Positions 1-11,223 of a stretch of DNA of 64,000 nt are shown piece after piece; position 1 is the stretch's first letter; each line of letters starts with the position of its first letter. Source of the stretch: Cryoendolithus antarcticus (lineage: Eukaryota; Ascomycota; Dothideomycetes; Cladosporiales; Cladosporiaceae); the NCBI GenBank assembly GCA_002077065.1, contig NAJO01000001.1, positions 1,240,001-1,304,000 on the forward strand, in the 5' to 3' direction. Both the position numbers and the translations under genes were made by a program. The notes beneath the pieces are model-generated. The model saw only the letters and a program-made list of their open reading frames with translations, was not told the origin of the DNA and made no database searches.

Positions 1-92
1 GTCGATACACCCTGGCAACGCCAAATAGTTCGGCACTGGAAGGTACGCGCGACATTGGGACCTGGTCATGATACTCCGGAGTTGTTGATAGT

Positions 93-2778
93 ATGGACGA
101 TCTGCTGGGGGAAGACTGGCAAAGTGCTGCCAAGCCGACTGCACCGAAGCCGTTGACATTGACAGCAAGATCCGGCGCCTTTACTCCGCAATACAGCGCA
201 GCATCTGGCACTGCGTCACCGAGCAATATCAGCAGACCATCGAGCACCGTCAGTGGTACTGCCTCGCCGAACGGGAAGCCGGGCAAGGATGTCTTCGGCA
301 ACTTGACCGCATTGAAGTCCCAGAAGTTCGGAAGCAAGCTGTCCATATTGGAGAAGCAGCGGCGACTCGATGAGGAGAAGCGACGACAACATGATCAACA
401 GGCATCGCTCTGGGACAGCCTCGGCAGTGGACGAGGGACACCTGAAGTCAGAGGAACATCCCCAGACCCTGCAGTCCAATCCAGCAACGACGAGGACGAT
501 ATACTGGCAGCCTTCGACAAGAATGCGCCCGTCGATCGAGCAAGCCACTACCCTCCTCCGTCATCGGTGGCGAGCGGGGTGAGCACACCAGCCGATCTGG
601 CTGTCCGGCCTGCTGCAACAAGCGTCTCTCACGCAGCATTCGATGATGACGACGATCCGTTTGGGCTCGCAGAGGTACCGAAGGCGAGCAATGGACACGC
701 GAAGCCACCAAGGAGCTTCGTCGGCGGCGACGATGACGATGTGCTTGGTGACCTCGCCAAGCCGGTGTCTCAGATCGCTCCTGTTGCACAATCGACGAGC
801 AGTACGGAGGCACGTGATTGGTCGGCTGTCATCAATCGCGACGAGGAGACCGTAGACCGTTCATTAGCCGAACTTATAGAGATGGGCTTCGCACCTGAAT
901 CAGCTCGACTAGCACTCAGCGAAAGCAATGGAGATGTGCAGGCTGCGGTTGGCTGGCTCTTGCGTCAAGCGCACGAAGAATCGAAACGTACCGCCAAAGA
1001 CGAGGCTCAGCGGCGCAGGCGAAGTCTCCAGACGGATAGTAGGAGCCCACCGCGACGGCGACGTCAAGACGAGCAATCATCGTCTCGGCAACGTGACGAT
1101 AGATCACCCGCAAACGGTACAGACAAGGATCCAGCGCAAGTCGCTGCCGAGCTCGGCAACAAGCTGTTCAAGTCGGCCAATTCTATCTGGAAGGCTAGTC
1201 AGAAGCAGATGGCCAAGACGATGGCAGACTTCCAACAAGAACGTGATTCAAGTCAGCCAAGATGGATGCAGGAGGCGACGAGTGGCGAGTCGAGTCGTGC
1301 AAGTAGTCAGCCGCGCCAACCACCACGTTCAGCGCCTCGAGCGACACAGGTCTCAACCCTTGATATCACTAACGAAGCTGCCATGCTCGATGCACCTCGT
1401 GAGCCTCGACCCTCTCGTTCAGCGACACCCGCGAGCGGCGATGAGATTGCAGGAGGCCGTCCGAGCGCAGAATCACGGTCAGACGTGGCAGCTGTCAAGC
1501 CGAGATCGATTCGCCACGAGCAGCCCATGGCTCCGAAGCCAATTGCAAAGCTCAGTCGTCAGGCTGTTGAGGAGCAGACAGCTGAGGCATATGTCAGTCC
1601 TGCACGTAGGAAACGACCAGTGCCAAAGCCGGAGCCAACACCAGAGCCTGAGGTGGATCTATTTAGCCCGGCGCCTACCCTCCCTGCGAAATCAGTCGCG
1701 ACGGATTTGTTCAATACAAGTCCTGCAGCGACAGCCAAGCCGACGAGCGTCCCGCGGCCCAGCATACCACCTCGTAAGGTGCCAATTATCTCGTCAGCCG
1801 TGCTCTTGAGTTCTGCCGCCCATCGCAAGAAAGGCGGAGATGCATTCAAGCGCGGCGACTACGCATCGGCGCACGAGTCGTACACCGCAGCCCTTTCGAG
1901 CCTACCACCTACGCACCCTATCACCATCATTGTGCTGAGTAACAGGTCTCTCACCGCACTCAAGACCGGTGACGCGAAGATGGCCGTATCAGACGCGGAG
2001 CAAGCCATCGCCATCGTTGGCGAAAGCCAAGGTGTGGGGGAGACCATCTATCTGGGCCAAGAAGGCGGCAGCAAGGATATGCGCGAGTTTTATGGCAAAG
2101 CCCTCATGCGCAAAGCAGAAGCACTCGAACACATGGAGAAGTGGGCAGACGCAGCAGCTACCTGGCGCGTTGCGGTCTCTGCCGGTGTTGGCGGTGCCGT
2201 CAGCCTGCAAGGACGTGATCGATGCGAGCGAGCAGCTGCACCTAAGTCCAAGCCCGTACCGAAGCCTAAGGCTGCTCCTGTAGCACGGAGTGCGCCACTT
2301 GCAAAGTCCCTGGGCAACAGCATGCAGCGTCCTGCACTCACCAACGTCGTCTCACAGCAAGCTGTCAACAAGCTCCGTGCGGCCAACGCCGCTGCAGACA
2401 AGGCTGACGATGAGAAGTTCGCTCTGACAGATCAAGTGGATGCCCGTCTGCAAGCCTGGAAAGGCGGTAAAGCTGACAACTTGCGGGCATTGCTGCAGAG
2501 TCTCGACACAGTATTATGGCCTGAGGCGGATTGGAAGAAGGTCGGTATGGGGGATCTGGTGATGGCGAATAAGGTCAAGATCAACTATATGAAGGCTATT
2601 GGGAAGGTGCATCCTGATAAAGTAAGTGAGACGCAGCGATAGCATACTGGAAACGCACACTGACAAGACGATATAGATCCCACAGAGCGCCACAACAGAG
2701 CAGAGGATGATCAGCGCCGCCGTGTTCAGCACCCTGAACGAAGCATGGGACAAGTTCAAGAGGGACAATGGCTTGTAA
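93..2778 (+). CDS. SWA2: auxilin-like J-domain protein (Swa2-type), UBA + TPR + J
   Basis: Likely clathrin-uncoating cofactor that recruits Hsp70 to coated vesicles. The product is 876 residues from two exons; a 55-nt intron at 2622-2676 falls directly after the HPDK motif that defines the J domain (residues 840-843), and the last exon reads on from IPQSATTEQ. In order: a long Ser/Pro/Asp-rich N-terminus with a DPF motif that could bind adaptor appendages, a UBA-like helix bundle near residues 255-295 (SLAELIEMGFAPESARLALS), a disordered basic stretch, TPR-like helices near 570-715 (AHRKKGGDAFKRGDYASAHE), and the C-terminal J segment. UBA-TPR-J is the order seen in yeast Swa2. Start chosen as the first ATG of the frame. 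Function is inferred from architecture; the splice site is a confident reading. Confidence 0.85.
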
Positions 2779-2854
2779 GCTTGCATGCAGGCGCCGCTAC
2801 AGGGTCTGCGAATCTTGTCGAGCTATGTACACGCATTGCGTTCATTGCACTAGT

Positions 2855-3844
2855 CTAAGACCTGTACTGTCCCGGAGCAGTGGAGTTGCTGCCGCCGGCG
2901 ACCGCATTGGCAGCCCGCTCGTAGTACTTGATCGCACCCTTCGTCGTCGCGCAAGAGCTCTTGCCAGTCTGCTCAACGGGTACACTGTTCCCGTCCTGTG
3001 GGCGACCATAGGCATGAAAATAGTACCACACCTCTGACAACTCAGTGCGCCCGTTGTCCAGCGACCCAGCACCAGCGGCCGTAGCGTTGTACCTCGGTCC
3101 CGAGCAGCCCAGGTACGGCGTAGCGCGATACTCGCGCTTCAGTGCTTTCTCCATTTTTTTGAGCGTGTAGGTCGTGGAGTTGGATGGCTCGATACCGGCA
3201 TCTGCTAGCCAGTCGTAGGTCGGGAGACGGAGGAAGTACTTGACAGTCGTCTCAAAGAAGTCCACCAGGTCGTAGTGCTTGACGTACTGGGGCCCGTAGC
3301 ACGGCAAGTCGAAGGTCGAGAAGCAGGTGGCGTGCTTACTGAACTCGTGCGCCCAGAGGATCCAGTTCTTCTGGTTCTGCCCAATCCAGTACTTGTTCAT
3401 GTACGCTAGCAGATCGTAGCGGCCGAAGGGCGTGACGAAGGCAGTGATGTCTGTGCCATTGTAAGGCGGGACAACAGTGCCGTTGGGGAGGCCATTGGTG
3501 GTGTTTGGGGATGGGAAGGGGTCGTATTGGCGAGTCAGATCGCAGTACTGAGTGTAGGAGCCATTGCAGAAGTCCGGCCAGAGACCATGGATAGTCCAGC
3601 TGTCGGCGGGGAGGAGCTGGCCTTGCGACTCGAGACCGGTGTAGGTGTCCCAGAATTGGGTCTGGAGGAATAGTCCACCGTAGGTCTCGACGCAGCAGGA
3701 GTCGGCTTTGCTGGGAACGGCGTCGGCGGAGCAGGAAAGGTAGTCAGGGACTAGCTGACAGGTGTGGTTGAGGTTGCTCTCGCCGTACAGGGAAGCAGAC
3801 ACGCCTGCGGTCAGAGCCGCGGCGACAACGATCGAGTTCTTCAT
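2855..3844 (-). CDS. secreted ribonuclease T2
   Basis: RNase T2-family endoribonuclease, 329 residues, which cleaves RNA through a 2',3'-cyclic phosphate. An N-terminal hydrophobic signal peptide (about residues 1-18) implies secretion or vacuolar delivery. Both family active-site segments are visible: CAS I as WTIHGLWPD near 83-91, and CAS II as WAHEFSKHATC near 164-174, each with its catalytic histidine. Cysteines are numerous, as expected for disulfides, and several N-x-S/T sites suggest glycosylation. It is one exon with no break. It lies tail-to-tail with the auxilin gene; its 5' side faces a region carrying two CACGTG boxes. Family assignment is firm; the biological role (phosphate scavenging or stress tRNA cleavage) is inference. 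Confidence 0.92.
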   Translation of the reverse strand: MKNSIVVAAALTAGVSASLYGESNLNHTCQLVPDYLSCSADAVPSKADSCCVETYGGLFLQTQFWDTYTGLESQGQLLPADSWTIHGLWPDFCNGSYTQYCDLTRQYDPFPSPNTTNGLPNGTVVPPYNGTDITAFVTPFGRYDLLAYMNKYWIGQNQKNWILWAHEFSKHATCFSTFDLPCYGPQYVKHYDLVDFFETTVKYFLRLPTYDWLADAGIEPSNSTTYTLKKMEKALKREYRATPYLGCSGPRYNATAAGAGSLDNGRTELSEVWYYFHAYGRPQDGNSVPVEQTGKSSCATTKGAIKYYERAANAVAGGSNSTAPGQYRS

Positions 3845-4507
3845 ACTGATGACCCAAGGAGAGACAATGGTGATACGAACAGATGTGCGAATGCGACTTA
3901 CCTCCAGTATACAGCACTGCCATTAGACCCGAAAATCAAGTTTGATTCGCAATGCATCGCCTTAGTTTCTGCACTAGAAGGATGGGATCTGCATACGACA
4001 CATACCTCGTGCTTGTGCGATTGGGTATGGAGTAGGATGAGGCTCTTCGAGAAGGGAAGGTGACGAGCCGCCAAGAGCTTAAAACGCCATGTAGTTTACA
4101 CCAAGCCCGACGTTAACCACGCTTGGCGTCACGTGATAAGAGTCGAGGTTGAGGAGATCGTGTCCTTGGCGGTGCTGCTCGTTGTTGGAAAGTTATATTA
4201 CGTGTATACATCAAGCTCGTGTACATTGAGGTGCGTAGTTGTGTACAGCATCAACACTGAAAGCCCGCTATGGGCGAACAATAGGGGGAACTATGGTCTC
4301 CCTAGTAATTTGGTCGGGATTGGCACGTGATCACGAGACGGGAACAGGTTCAGCTTGACTCACTTGTAGCTCGTCGTGAAGACGGGTAGACGTATCGACA
4401 GCAACTGGATACACTGTCTCAATCTGCTCGCCGACATGCGAGACTCAAGCCAGCTCAACACCTACCCAGCAATGACGCTCCATGCTCAGCCATCATCTTC
4501 CACACAA
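3845..4507. promoter_or_regulatory. RNase T2 upstream region with two CACGTG E-boxes
   Basis: No gene seen. This stretch is the 5' flank of the RNase T2 gene and the 3' flank of the finger-protein gene. It contains TCACGTGA at 4129-4136 and CACGTG at 4324-4329, 286 and 480 bp upstream of the RNase start. CACGTG is the site bound by the Pho4/NUC-1 class of bHLH phosphate regulators and by Cbf1. That it acts here is inference. Confidence 0.35.
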
Positions 4508-5212
4508 TTACTTGGGCCCTGTCGCGTCCCATGCCTGCTTCGCTGCCATGACCGCTTCCTCCATGGTGTATGCATGTGTCGACGCCAGTAAGTGCTTCCG
4601 CAACTGGCTCTGGGTCGTCATACTCTTCTTCTTGCATCCTGGCACCGGGCACCAGACTAGCCGCGGGAGTTCGATGAGCTTCGGGGAACCGCTGTTAGTG
4701 GTTGATAGCGATCCCGCAAGTTCGATGTACCGTCGGTTGCTGGAAGGGCGGGCAGGTGCCACGGACTGTGCAGCCACTGCCTCGGGCAGGGGTGCCATCG
4801 ACTGTGACGGAACCTGTGGGGTTCCCGTAGACTGTGCTTCCTCGGGTAGAGTTGCCATCGACTGCGATACCTCGTGTACATCCTCTGGCTCTAGGAAGGT
4901 GTCCTCCTTCCACTTTACTTGCGAGCGCGAGGGCCGCAGCATGCGGTGCTGGGCGAGATCTGACCCGGTCAAGGTCACAGGAGCGGCCCATTGTAGCTGC
5001 AAGGGGAGAGGGAGAGGCCCTCGGGGCTGCAAGGGAGCAGGAGCAGTCTTTCGGCGCCCCAGAGCCACCGAGCTCTGATGATAACCCCTCGCCCAAGGGT
5101 AGCGACGACGACAGTAGCGACGACGAAAGCTCGGACGACGATGACCCCCCCGCCTAGTAGCGGAAGTGTAGCGGAAGTGTAAGGCGACAGGGTCCGTAGC
5201 AACCGAGGACAT
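4508..5212 (-). CDS. small protein with one C-terminal C2H2-like zinc finger
   Basis: Unrecognised protein of up to 234 residues. The supportable part is the C-terminus: CPVPGCKKKSM followed by RKHLLASTH gives C-x4-C-x13-H-x5-H, a slightly stretched C2H2 finger, then a helix-like tail (EEAVMAAKQAWDATGPK). Before it lie two imperfect repeats (QSMATLPEEAQS and QSMAPLPEAVAAQS). The first 60 residues are Arg-rich and low complexity, because the opposite strand of the same DNA encodes a run of Ser/Asp; the true start or a first intron could therefore lie elsewhere. A nucleic-acid-binding role is a guess from the finger alone. Confidence 0.45.
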   Translation of the reverse strand: MSSVATDPVALHFRYTSATRRGGHRRPSFRRRYCRRRYPWARGYHQSSVALGRRKTAPAPLQPRGPLPLPLQLQWAAPVTLTGSDLAQHRMLRPSRSQVKWKEDTFLEPEDVHEVSQSMATLPEEAQSTGTPQVPSQSMAPLPEAVAAQSVAPARPSSNRRYIELAGSLSTTNSGSPKLIELPRLVWCPVPGCKKKSMTTQSQLRKHLLASTHAYTMEEAVMAAKQAWDATGPK

Positions 5213-5872
5213 GGAGGGACTTGGACAATTCTCGAGGGATGGCAGTAGTCGAGCAGGCCCACATCGGTGAAGGTCACGGTCACGGCGAGATCAGGACATG
5301 ACCACATGATTTGCGTTGCTTTTTGACTTTGGTGGATAGATAGACAAGGACGAGTGCGAGTGCGTGCAATGCAGGTAACAGGGTAAAGGAATGGACACCA
5401 TAACACCAAAACCCTCGTACAGACGGAGTTGTTTCTTCTCGCCGCCACACCGAAGCAACGTGCAATCGTGGGGCAGGCGAGCTGAGGACGCTCACACGCT
5501 CTCGTGAGCATCATGATCGTTGTTCTTCTTGCCGTCGGGTTAAGAGTAATGATCGATGGAAGTGTTGGCGAACAAAAGACTTTACACAGTACAGCTCGAT
5601 TATTCTATATCTCTCGTCTATTCATACATTGCGACTCCGCGCGCTATGCTCGCTGATGTCACCTTGATGCTCTACCGCGGCTGCAATCCGCTCTTTGCGT
5701 ATATACAATGCTCCTCCGGCCGCGTAATAGCGACGTGAATCGACGGTGAGAGGCTGCCTTGCTACAATGGCGTGCACCTCCCCCAGAGCGCACCTACCGC
5801 CGACCGCTTCTGCATCATCGCGAAGCCATCTGCCTCTTCGAGATCGAATCCTTTCTTATTTCGGAAAACGTA
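5213..5872. other. intergenic
   Basis: About 660 bp between the finger-protein gene (5' side) and the 3' end of the elongase gene. Nothing recognisable beyond short spurious frames. Confidence 0.5.
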
Positions 5873-6973
5873 CTATGCCTTCCTCGATCTGGTCGACCTG
5901 ACACTCCCATTGGTGGCTCCGTTCTCCTTCCCGGAGCTCCACGACGGGCTCAGAGTAGACGACCCTCCGCTCATCCTCCTTGACACCTGCGCAACAGTCG
6001 GGATCCTCTCATCCTTCATCTCGATCAACGCGCTTGTAGCCCTACCACGGCCCTTCTTAACCGGCTTCTTGTAAGTCGAGACGTAGAACCCAATGAACAG
6101 CACCAAGTAGCTCGACAGAATACCCATGCCAGCGAAAGCCGCAAACTCCTCGCCAGCGCATTTGCCAGCAGTCGGTAGCCAGGGGAAGTAGCTCGATGTG
6201 AAGTACGTGTAGGAGGCGAAGTATACGAAGCCGAGATCGATGACGAACTGCAAGATCTGCAGCATGGTGATGTACTTCTTCCACCAGATCTTGATGCCGC
6301 GCGCAGACTGGAAATAGTACCAGTACATTACAACGTGGACTGTGAGGTTCAAAGTGATCGGAACCCAGGAGACTGCGGTGTCGCCGAGAAGCTGGGTGAA
6401 GCAGAGGAGGGCAGTGGCGCCGTGGTGGTAAGTGTGGAGGAACGTCAGAGGCTTCTTTTTGAGGACGAGGAAGACCGTGTCGAGAAGCTCGAGATACTTG
6501 GTGAGGTAGTTGAGCTGTTGGTGTCAGTGTAAGGCTTCTCGGTGTGCACCAGGGAGACCCACGAAGTAAAGCACCACCAGCTTGTCCGTCCACCCGCCAT
6601 TCTTGTCACAAATCGCATAGAACGTCCCCTTGTTGACCAGTGTCGGCAACAATTGCTCCACAAACAGCGCCAGCAGCACTCCACTGATCACCGTAAGGTA
6701 GAAGTTGTGGATCTTGAAAAGCCCATTCAGCTGTAGCGGCTGACGGTCGCGCATGATCTCCCTTCCGCCAAATATGATCACATAGTAGCTGACCAATGCG
6801 ATCGCCGTCTCAGTCATCGTAGCCATTGGCGTGCTGCCTGGCGTGAAACGGAACTTCTCAGGCGCATAGCCGACTGCTTTGCTGAAGACTTCCCGGAAGA
6901 TGGGCCACAGTGCCACGCCGAAGGGGCGCTCAAGGGTGGGCGCGCCGTATTCGAGCCATGCTGATGAAGACAT
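5873..6973 (-). CDS. ELO-family very-long-chain fatty acid elongase
   Basis: 3-ketoacyl-CoA synthase of the ER elongase complex, 350 residues, close in length to yeast Elo2 and Elo3. Two exons, 6563-6973 and 5873-6514, join in frame across a 48-nt intron (6515-6562) with a GTGGGT donor, a CTGAC branch and a CAACAG acceptor. The diagnostic histidine box HTYHH is at residues 164-168, followed by the aromatic MYWYYF segment; several hydrophobic membrane spans flank it. The tail is basic and serine-rich. Family assignment is certain; whether it is the Elo2 or Elo3 type, and so which chain length it makes, cannot be told by eye. Confidence 0.93.
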
Positions 6974-7692
6974 GATTCCGGTAGATTGGTTTGCGCTGGC
7001 CAGAAGAGATTGATGGGAGATCCTTGATCGAGTCTTGTTTACTCCAGAGGTTTTTTGCGCGGGAAGTCGCGGATCAGACGGAGGTGAAGGAAGGCACTAC
7101 CAATCTGGTTGCCAGAGAATAGGATTGAACAACTACAACAACGACTGCAAGGAGTGACTGGAAGAGAGAAATACAGGCGGTTGAAGAAGAGGTCGCGTGG
7201 GGCTGGTATTAGAGATCGAGTCTGAAAGGGGCACGACCATTGAAAGTGAGTGACCTCGGCAGCACGCGTCTACAAAAGTCAATTTCCCGGTCCCGAGATT
7301 ATGACATACGGCCGTCGGCACGCCAAGCCGCGTGGACGATTGGACAACTTCATCTGATCGGTCGCTGCCTTCCCCTCCATTACGATGCGAGTTTTGAACA
7401 TGAGGAGAGGCTGATCACCACGCCCGATGCTTACGCGCGTTTGTAAATGCTGGAATGTCGTGTAGCGGAGTGCCATGTCACACAAGCCTGCCTAAAATGT
7501 TGCTCGTAGTTTTCGCGATGAGCTACTACTGCTATGTGATCGCAGAAATCTATGGTGGTTGCAAGGCGAGACCAGCCCTTGAATGGGGGTTGTCCAATTA
7601 AACGTGGACCCGCAGCGCCCGGCGCTGCAGTCACAACTTTGCTTTTGTACTGCTGAGAATCTTGGCTTGGCTATCGGGCTCCTGCACACCAC
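6974..7692. other. intergenic, elongase 5' flank
   Basis: About 720 bp between the elongase start and the 3' end of the F-box-like gene. One ACGCGT at 7264-7269; otherwise nothing recognised. Confidence 0.5.
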
Positions 7693-9198
7693 CTAGTCAC
7701 GGTCCGCCGTCAAGAATTGGGATGATTGCACGACCCTCTTGGTAAACACTACAAAGTCCCAATGATCTGAGATTGGTGCAGCCTTCATTCGAGTCCATGC
7801 ATCCTCTTCATTGGTTCGCCACTTATCCCAGTCAAAGATCGAGTTCAGCACAAACGGCGCATACTCTGAGGGAAGCCCCGTCGCTTGCATTCGCTCCTCG
7901 TCCCAGAAGACATAGCCCCAGTAGCGCATATCGAAGTGCCCGAGAGGAGTTGTCTCGGCGTAGCGTCTCCGTGCGTCAGCCAGCGTCCGCTCGTCATCTA
8001 ATTGGAGCCACAGCCAGCCGGTGCTCGGCTGCTTGTGCTTCACGTGCTGCTCTGTGCTGCAGCGTTCCAGCAATACATGCTCTTCCGCGGGGAAGATGTG
8101 ATGAAGGGAAGTGTCGTCGTCGTATGTGTCGTGGAGCAAGCCTGGCAGTAAGTACCCGGGCGTCAGGCGCCATTCATGGTCATGATCGAATCCGTCCTCG
8201 TGGGCGTCACTGATGAACTTCAGGCAACGGGTACGGTGCATTTCGTACAGGCGAGATGGGCCTAGGCTAGCCAGAGTTTCTCGACCTCGATCGAAGCAGT
8301 CACCTGAAGTATCATCAGGATCTGGCGACTTGCATCATCAATGGTACATACAGCCCGGCCTAATGTCGAATGGCTCGAAAGCGTCAAAGTAGCCCTCCTC
8401 CTTCTTCCATCCATTTACGTCCGCTGTTGGGTGAAGACTACAGAAGTGTTTTGCTATCTCTATCAGCATGCAGCCGTACTCGTATTGGAGGGACTCGTAT
8501 ATGCAAGCAATCTCCTCGATCTCCCACGTAGGGAATATTCGTAGGAAAACATTGCGTGCAGCGTCTGCATTCCAGATAGTTGACTGACATGCAGACGGCA
8601 TGAGCGCGCAGAAAGCCTCGTGCCGACAAATTGCACGACTTAGGCGAATCATTTCGATAGTCGAGGGACTGATCATTGGCGGCGAATCGTCACCGAGCTT
8701 TGACGCATACTGCCGGCATATGCGGTCACATGTCCAATCGACCATTCGTTTCGCCTGTACCAGCGAGAGGCATTGTTCCAGTGGGAAGATGTCAGGAGCG
8801 AATTGAGATTTGGCGTTTGTACCATGCCAGTCCGCAAGAGTGCCGCGCCGATATCGATCAAGCAGTGCGATGACAGGCTCTTGCTGTTTGGCCCAGTTGA
8901 AAGTTTGAGTTAGCGTCCCTGCTTCAACCACCAGCAATAGATCCTCAAGCCAAGGCCCTATGATACGCTTCAGGACGAGGCTCAGTATGGGTGCCCTAGC
9001 CGACAGGTACGCTTGGTGGTAAGCTGTACAAGATCCAACCAGACTTCGCAAGTCATCGAGATCGGCACATCTCTCAAGGATACTGCTCCGAAGTTCTGTC
9101 GGAAGCTTTACGAAGGTATTTGCGGGAGTCGGCAGCTGCTCAACGGGAGCAAGCACGGCAGAATGTGGTTCGGCAGTAGAATTCGTTATATCGTCCAT
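7693..9198 (-). CDS. F-box-like protein, unknown target
   Basis: Two exons (8352-9198 and 7693-8303) joined by a 48-nt intron at 8304-8351 with a consensus GTATGT donor and a TTCAG acceptor; the join keeps the frame and gives 485 residues. Near residues 29-68 an F-box-like helix set is visible (FVKLPTELRSSILERC, then LVGSCTAYHQAY). The remainder matches no family I know; it is rich in aromatics and acidic residues, as in the large group of lineage-specific fungal F-box-like proteins. I start at the Met of MDDITNSTAEP (9198); an earlier in-frame ATG at 9306 would add 36 residues that look like translated leader. A role as an SCF ubiquitin-ligase adaptor is inferred from the F-box only. Confidence 0.7.
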
Positions 9199-9767
9199 TC
9201 TTTCACATCGACAGATGTCGTAACCTTTGATATCAAGACTTGAGGAACAATAGTTGTTACGACCGACGTATATGTACCCAAGCTCATACTCGTGTGTAAG
9301 AGTCACTTAATTCTAAGCATGTATCACCGATCAGCCTTATAGGTGAATTGAGAAGATGCTTGGCGAAATCGCCATGTATGGTTAGCGCAGCGGGACTCGA
9401 AACACGCTAGTGCTGGATTGTTTACAGTCGAGACCAAAATGCACTCCGCGTCTCTTCACAATGGCACCGACACTGCAGCGCAAAGTGAACTCCCGTCCTG
9501 CTGTGTTATGCGAGAGTAATATCGCCTTTGTCTTGTATCATCATCGCTCGCAGCGGTTTTGCAGCACGCTGATGCTGTCGTGATATAATTCGACTGAACT
9601 TGGACTGTTGCCGTCAACAAGATCCCACCAAATCTCTCGGTAGTCCAAACTCGTATTCCTGTTGCCGCAGCGAAGTCGACAGCAGCGCAGGAGAAGATCA
9701 GGACAAGCCAGAGGCGGCTGTATTACAATTTAACATTGACTACCCGCCGAGCACATCTACTTAGACC
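9199..9767. promoter_or_regulatory. divergent intergenic region
   Basis: About 570 bp separate two divergently transcribed genes and must hold both promoters. No tRNA or element recognised; a short GGTTAGCGCAGCGG tract near 9378 resembles part of a tRNA but has no fold around it. Confidence 0.4.
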
Positions 9768-10649
9768 ATGTCGCGAAGCAGCTCACCACCTCGCCATCGA
9801 GCTCCGAGACCCAGAGATCGACGGCCGTGCACCATCATTCCGCACCGAAAGATTCGGCTCCTGGTCGCACGAGCGATCCCGAAGGGAGATTCAGCAACCC
9901 TAGGAGCAGTATCCGCGGAGGCCCACGGAGTTGAGCGACTCATTTTCACGCATGACACTTGATCGCTCCTCCAGGCCCGAGCGAACTGAGTAGCTTTACT
10001 CTACGCACGGACAGGGATTATCGCGACTACAAGAAGTACGAGCCATACTTGGCGTCTGCGCGAGAGGCGACTTTATCGGCGAAAAAGTACGAACAGAAGA
10101 CTGACAATGCAGCCTGGATGAGGAACAATGAGGAGTGGAGATTGAATGCAAGCAGGTAAGTGGACGAGGAATCAACTGATACGCTGAGGCTTTCTCAGAG
10201 ATACTGCACAGCTTATCGAAGTTGATCGGGAAGCGTGCACGGCAGCACTAGCCTCTTGTATCTATTCTTGAGGGCGATCACCAGTAAGCTGACTTGACAT
10301 ACATAGGGAGTGTGCAAGCCGAGCTGGCTTCCTTGACAAGTATCCCAACGCATTCAGCTCAGCAGAGGGATACAGAAACCACGATGAGAAGGCCAGGGAC
10401 GCATTCAGATCTGCAAGAAACGCTCGTGAGCTCGAGAACGACGCACGGAAACGCGAGAGTGATCTGCGCAAGCATGCTGCAAGGAATCGACTACGTGAGC
10501 ACTACTCGAGACTTGAGGATGCGTCGCAGCGTGCCGCAGAGGAGAGGTACGGCAGAGATCGATTGCAGGAGTATCGATCCGGACGGAAGGTCAAATATCG
10601 CGCTCCGGATCAACAGGTGTATGGGTACACTAGGAGCAGGTACGGGTGA
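9768..10649 (+). CDS. charged SR-like protein of unknown function, 5' structure unresolved
   Basis: Coding character is clear in two blocks. One reads SSFTLRTDRDYRDYKKYEPY up to an exon end at 10155 before a GTAAGT donor; the other starts at 10307 after an ACATAG acceptor and runs to a TGA at 10647-10649. The join restores one frame (NASR-ECASRAGFLDKYPNAF) across a 152-nt intron, long for this window. The protein is rich in Arg, Glu, Lys and Tyr and probably forms charged helices. The 5' end is unsettled: ATG 9768 opens an Arg/Ser/Pro frame (MSRSSSPPRHRAPRPRDRR) that needs at least one more splice to reach the first block. One possible junction (GTATCC donor near 9911, CCAG acceptor near 9975) links the block to a different upstream frame that lacks an ATG. 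No function assigned. Confidence 0.5.
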
Positions 10650-11223
10650 GCGACGGACAGAACGCATTCGCCCCGACCGCAGTGGCAAAACTTCGCGCTG
10701 GCACCGCTGACACTTCGCGTCACGAGGTATCTGGAAACTTGGACGACTGCTCAAGCTGCTCTCGACTTGACCGGGATAACGGGTAGGTTGTACCCATCAC
10801 CAAGAGAGCTAACAGCGACCACGGCAACAATATTTCAGCTGCCGGATTTGAGCCGAGGTGAGTCGACGCCTTGACCTCTTTGAAACACGCCTCACTGAGT
10901 CGAGTTCCACTGAAGGACATACGCATGTTAAGGTAAACGCCGCATATCTTGCGAAGGTTCAGAAGCATCGACGCTGGACGAAGACGTGAGCTGGGAGTGG
11001 ACACCGTAGAATAGAGAGTAGAAATCTTCAGATCATTGGTATGCGTTCAATCGCTGAACATTGTGAATCTTTCATGCAATACAATAAGATCATCCAATAC
11101 GCCACATGAACATGAGCAGTGCCTAATCGTACCCAGATCCCGTGGACATCCAACAGATGGCCAACATGACATAGCAACAAGGTAGCGACAGTGTAAGTAC
11201 GAAAACTGGACCAGCGTTGCAGC
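10650..11223. other. intergenic between two converging genes
   Basis: About 570 bp; no gene supported. Presumably the two 3' UTRs. Confidence 0.45.

Noticed and set aside
4834..5157. Plus-strand gene with an acidic Ser/Asp tail
   Set aside because: It is opposite the C2H2-encoding strand, has no domain, and its acidic run is explained by a GAC/AGC repeat.
9378..9392. tRNA-like box GGTTAGCGCAGCGG
   Set aside because: No B box, anticodon stem or acceptor stem could be placed around it.
10720..11004. 94-residue minus-strand frame
   Set aside because: Short, no domain, lies between two converging genes and probably in 3' UTR.
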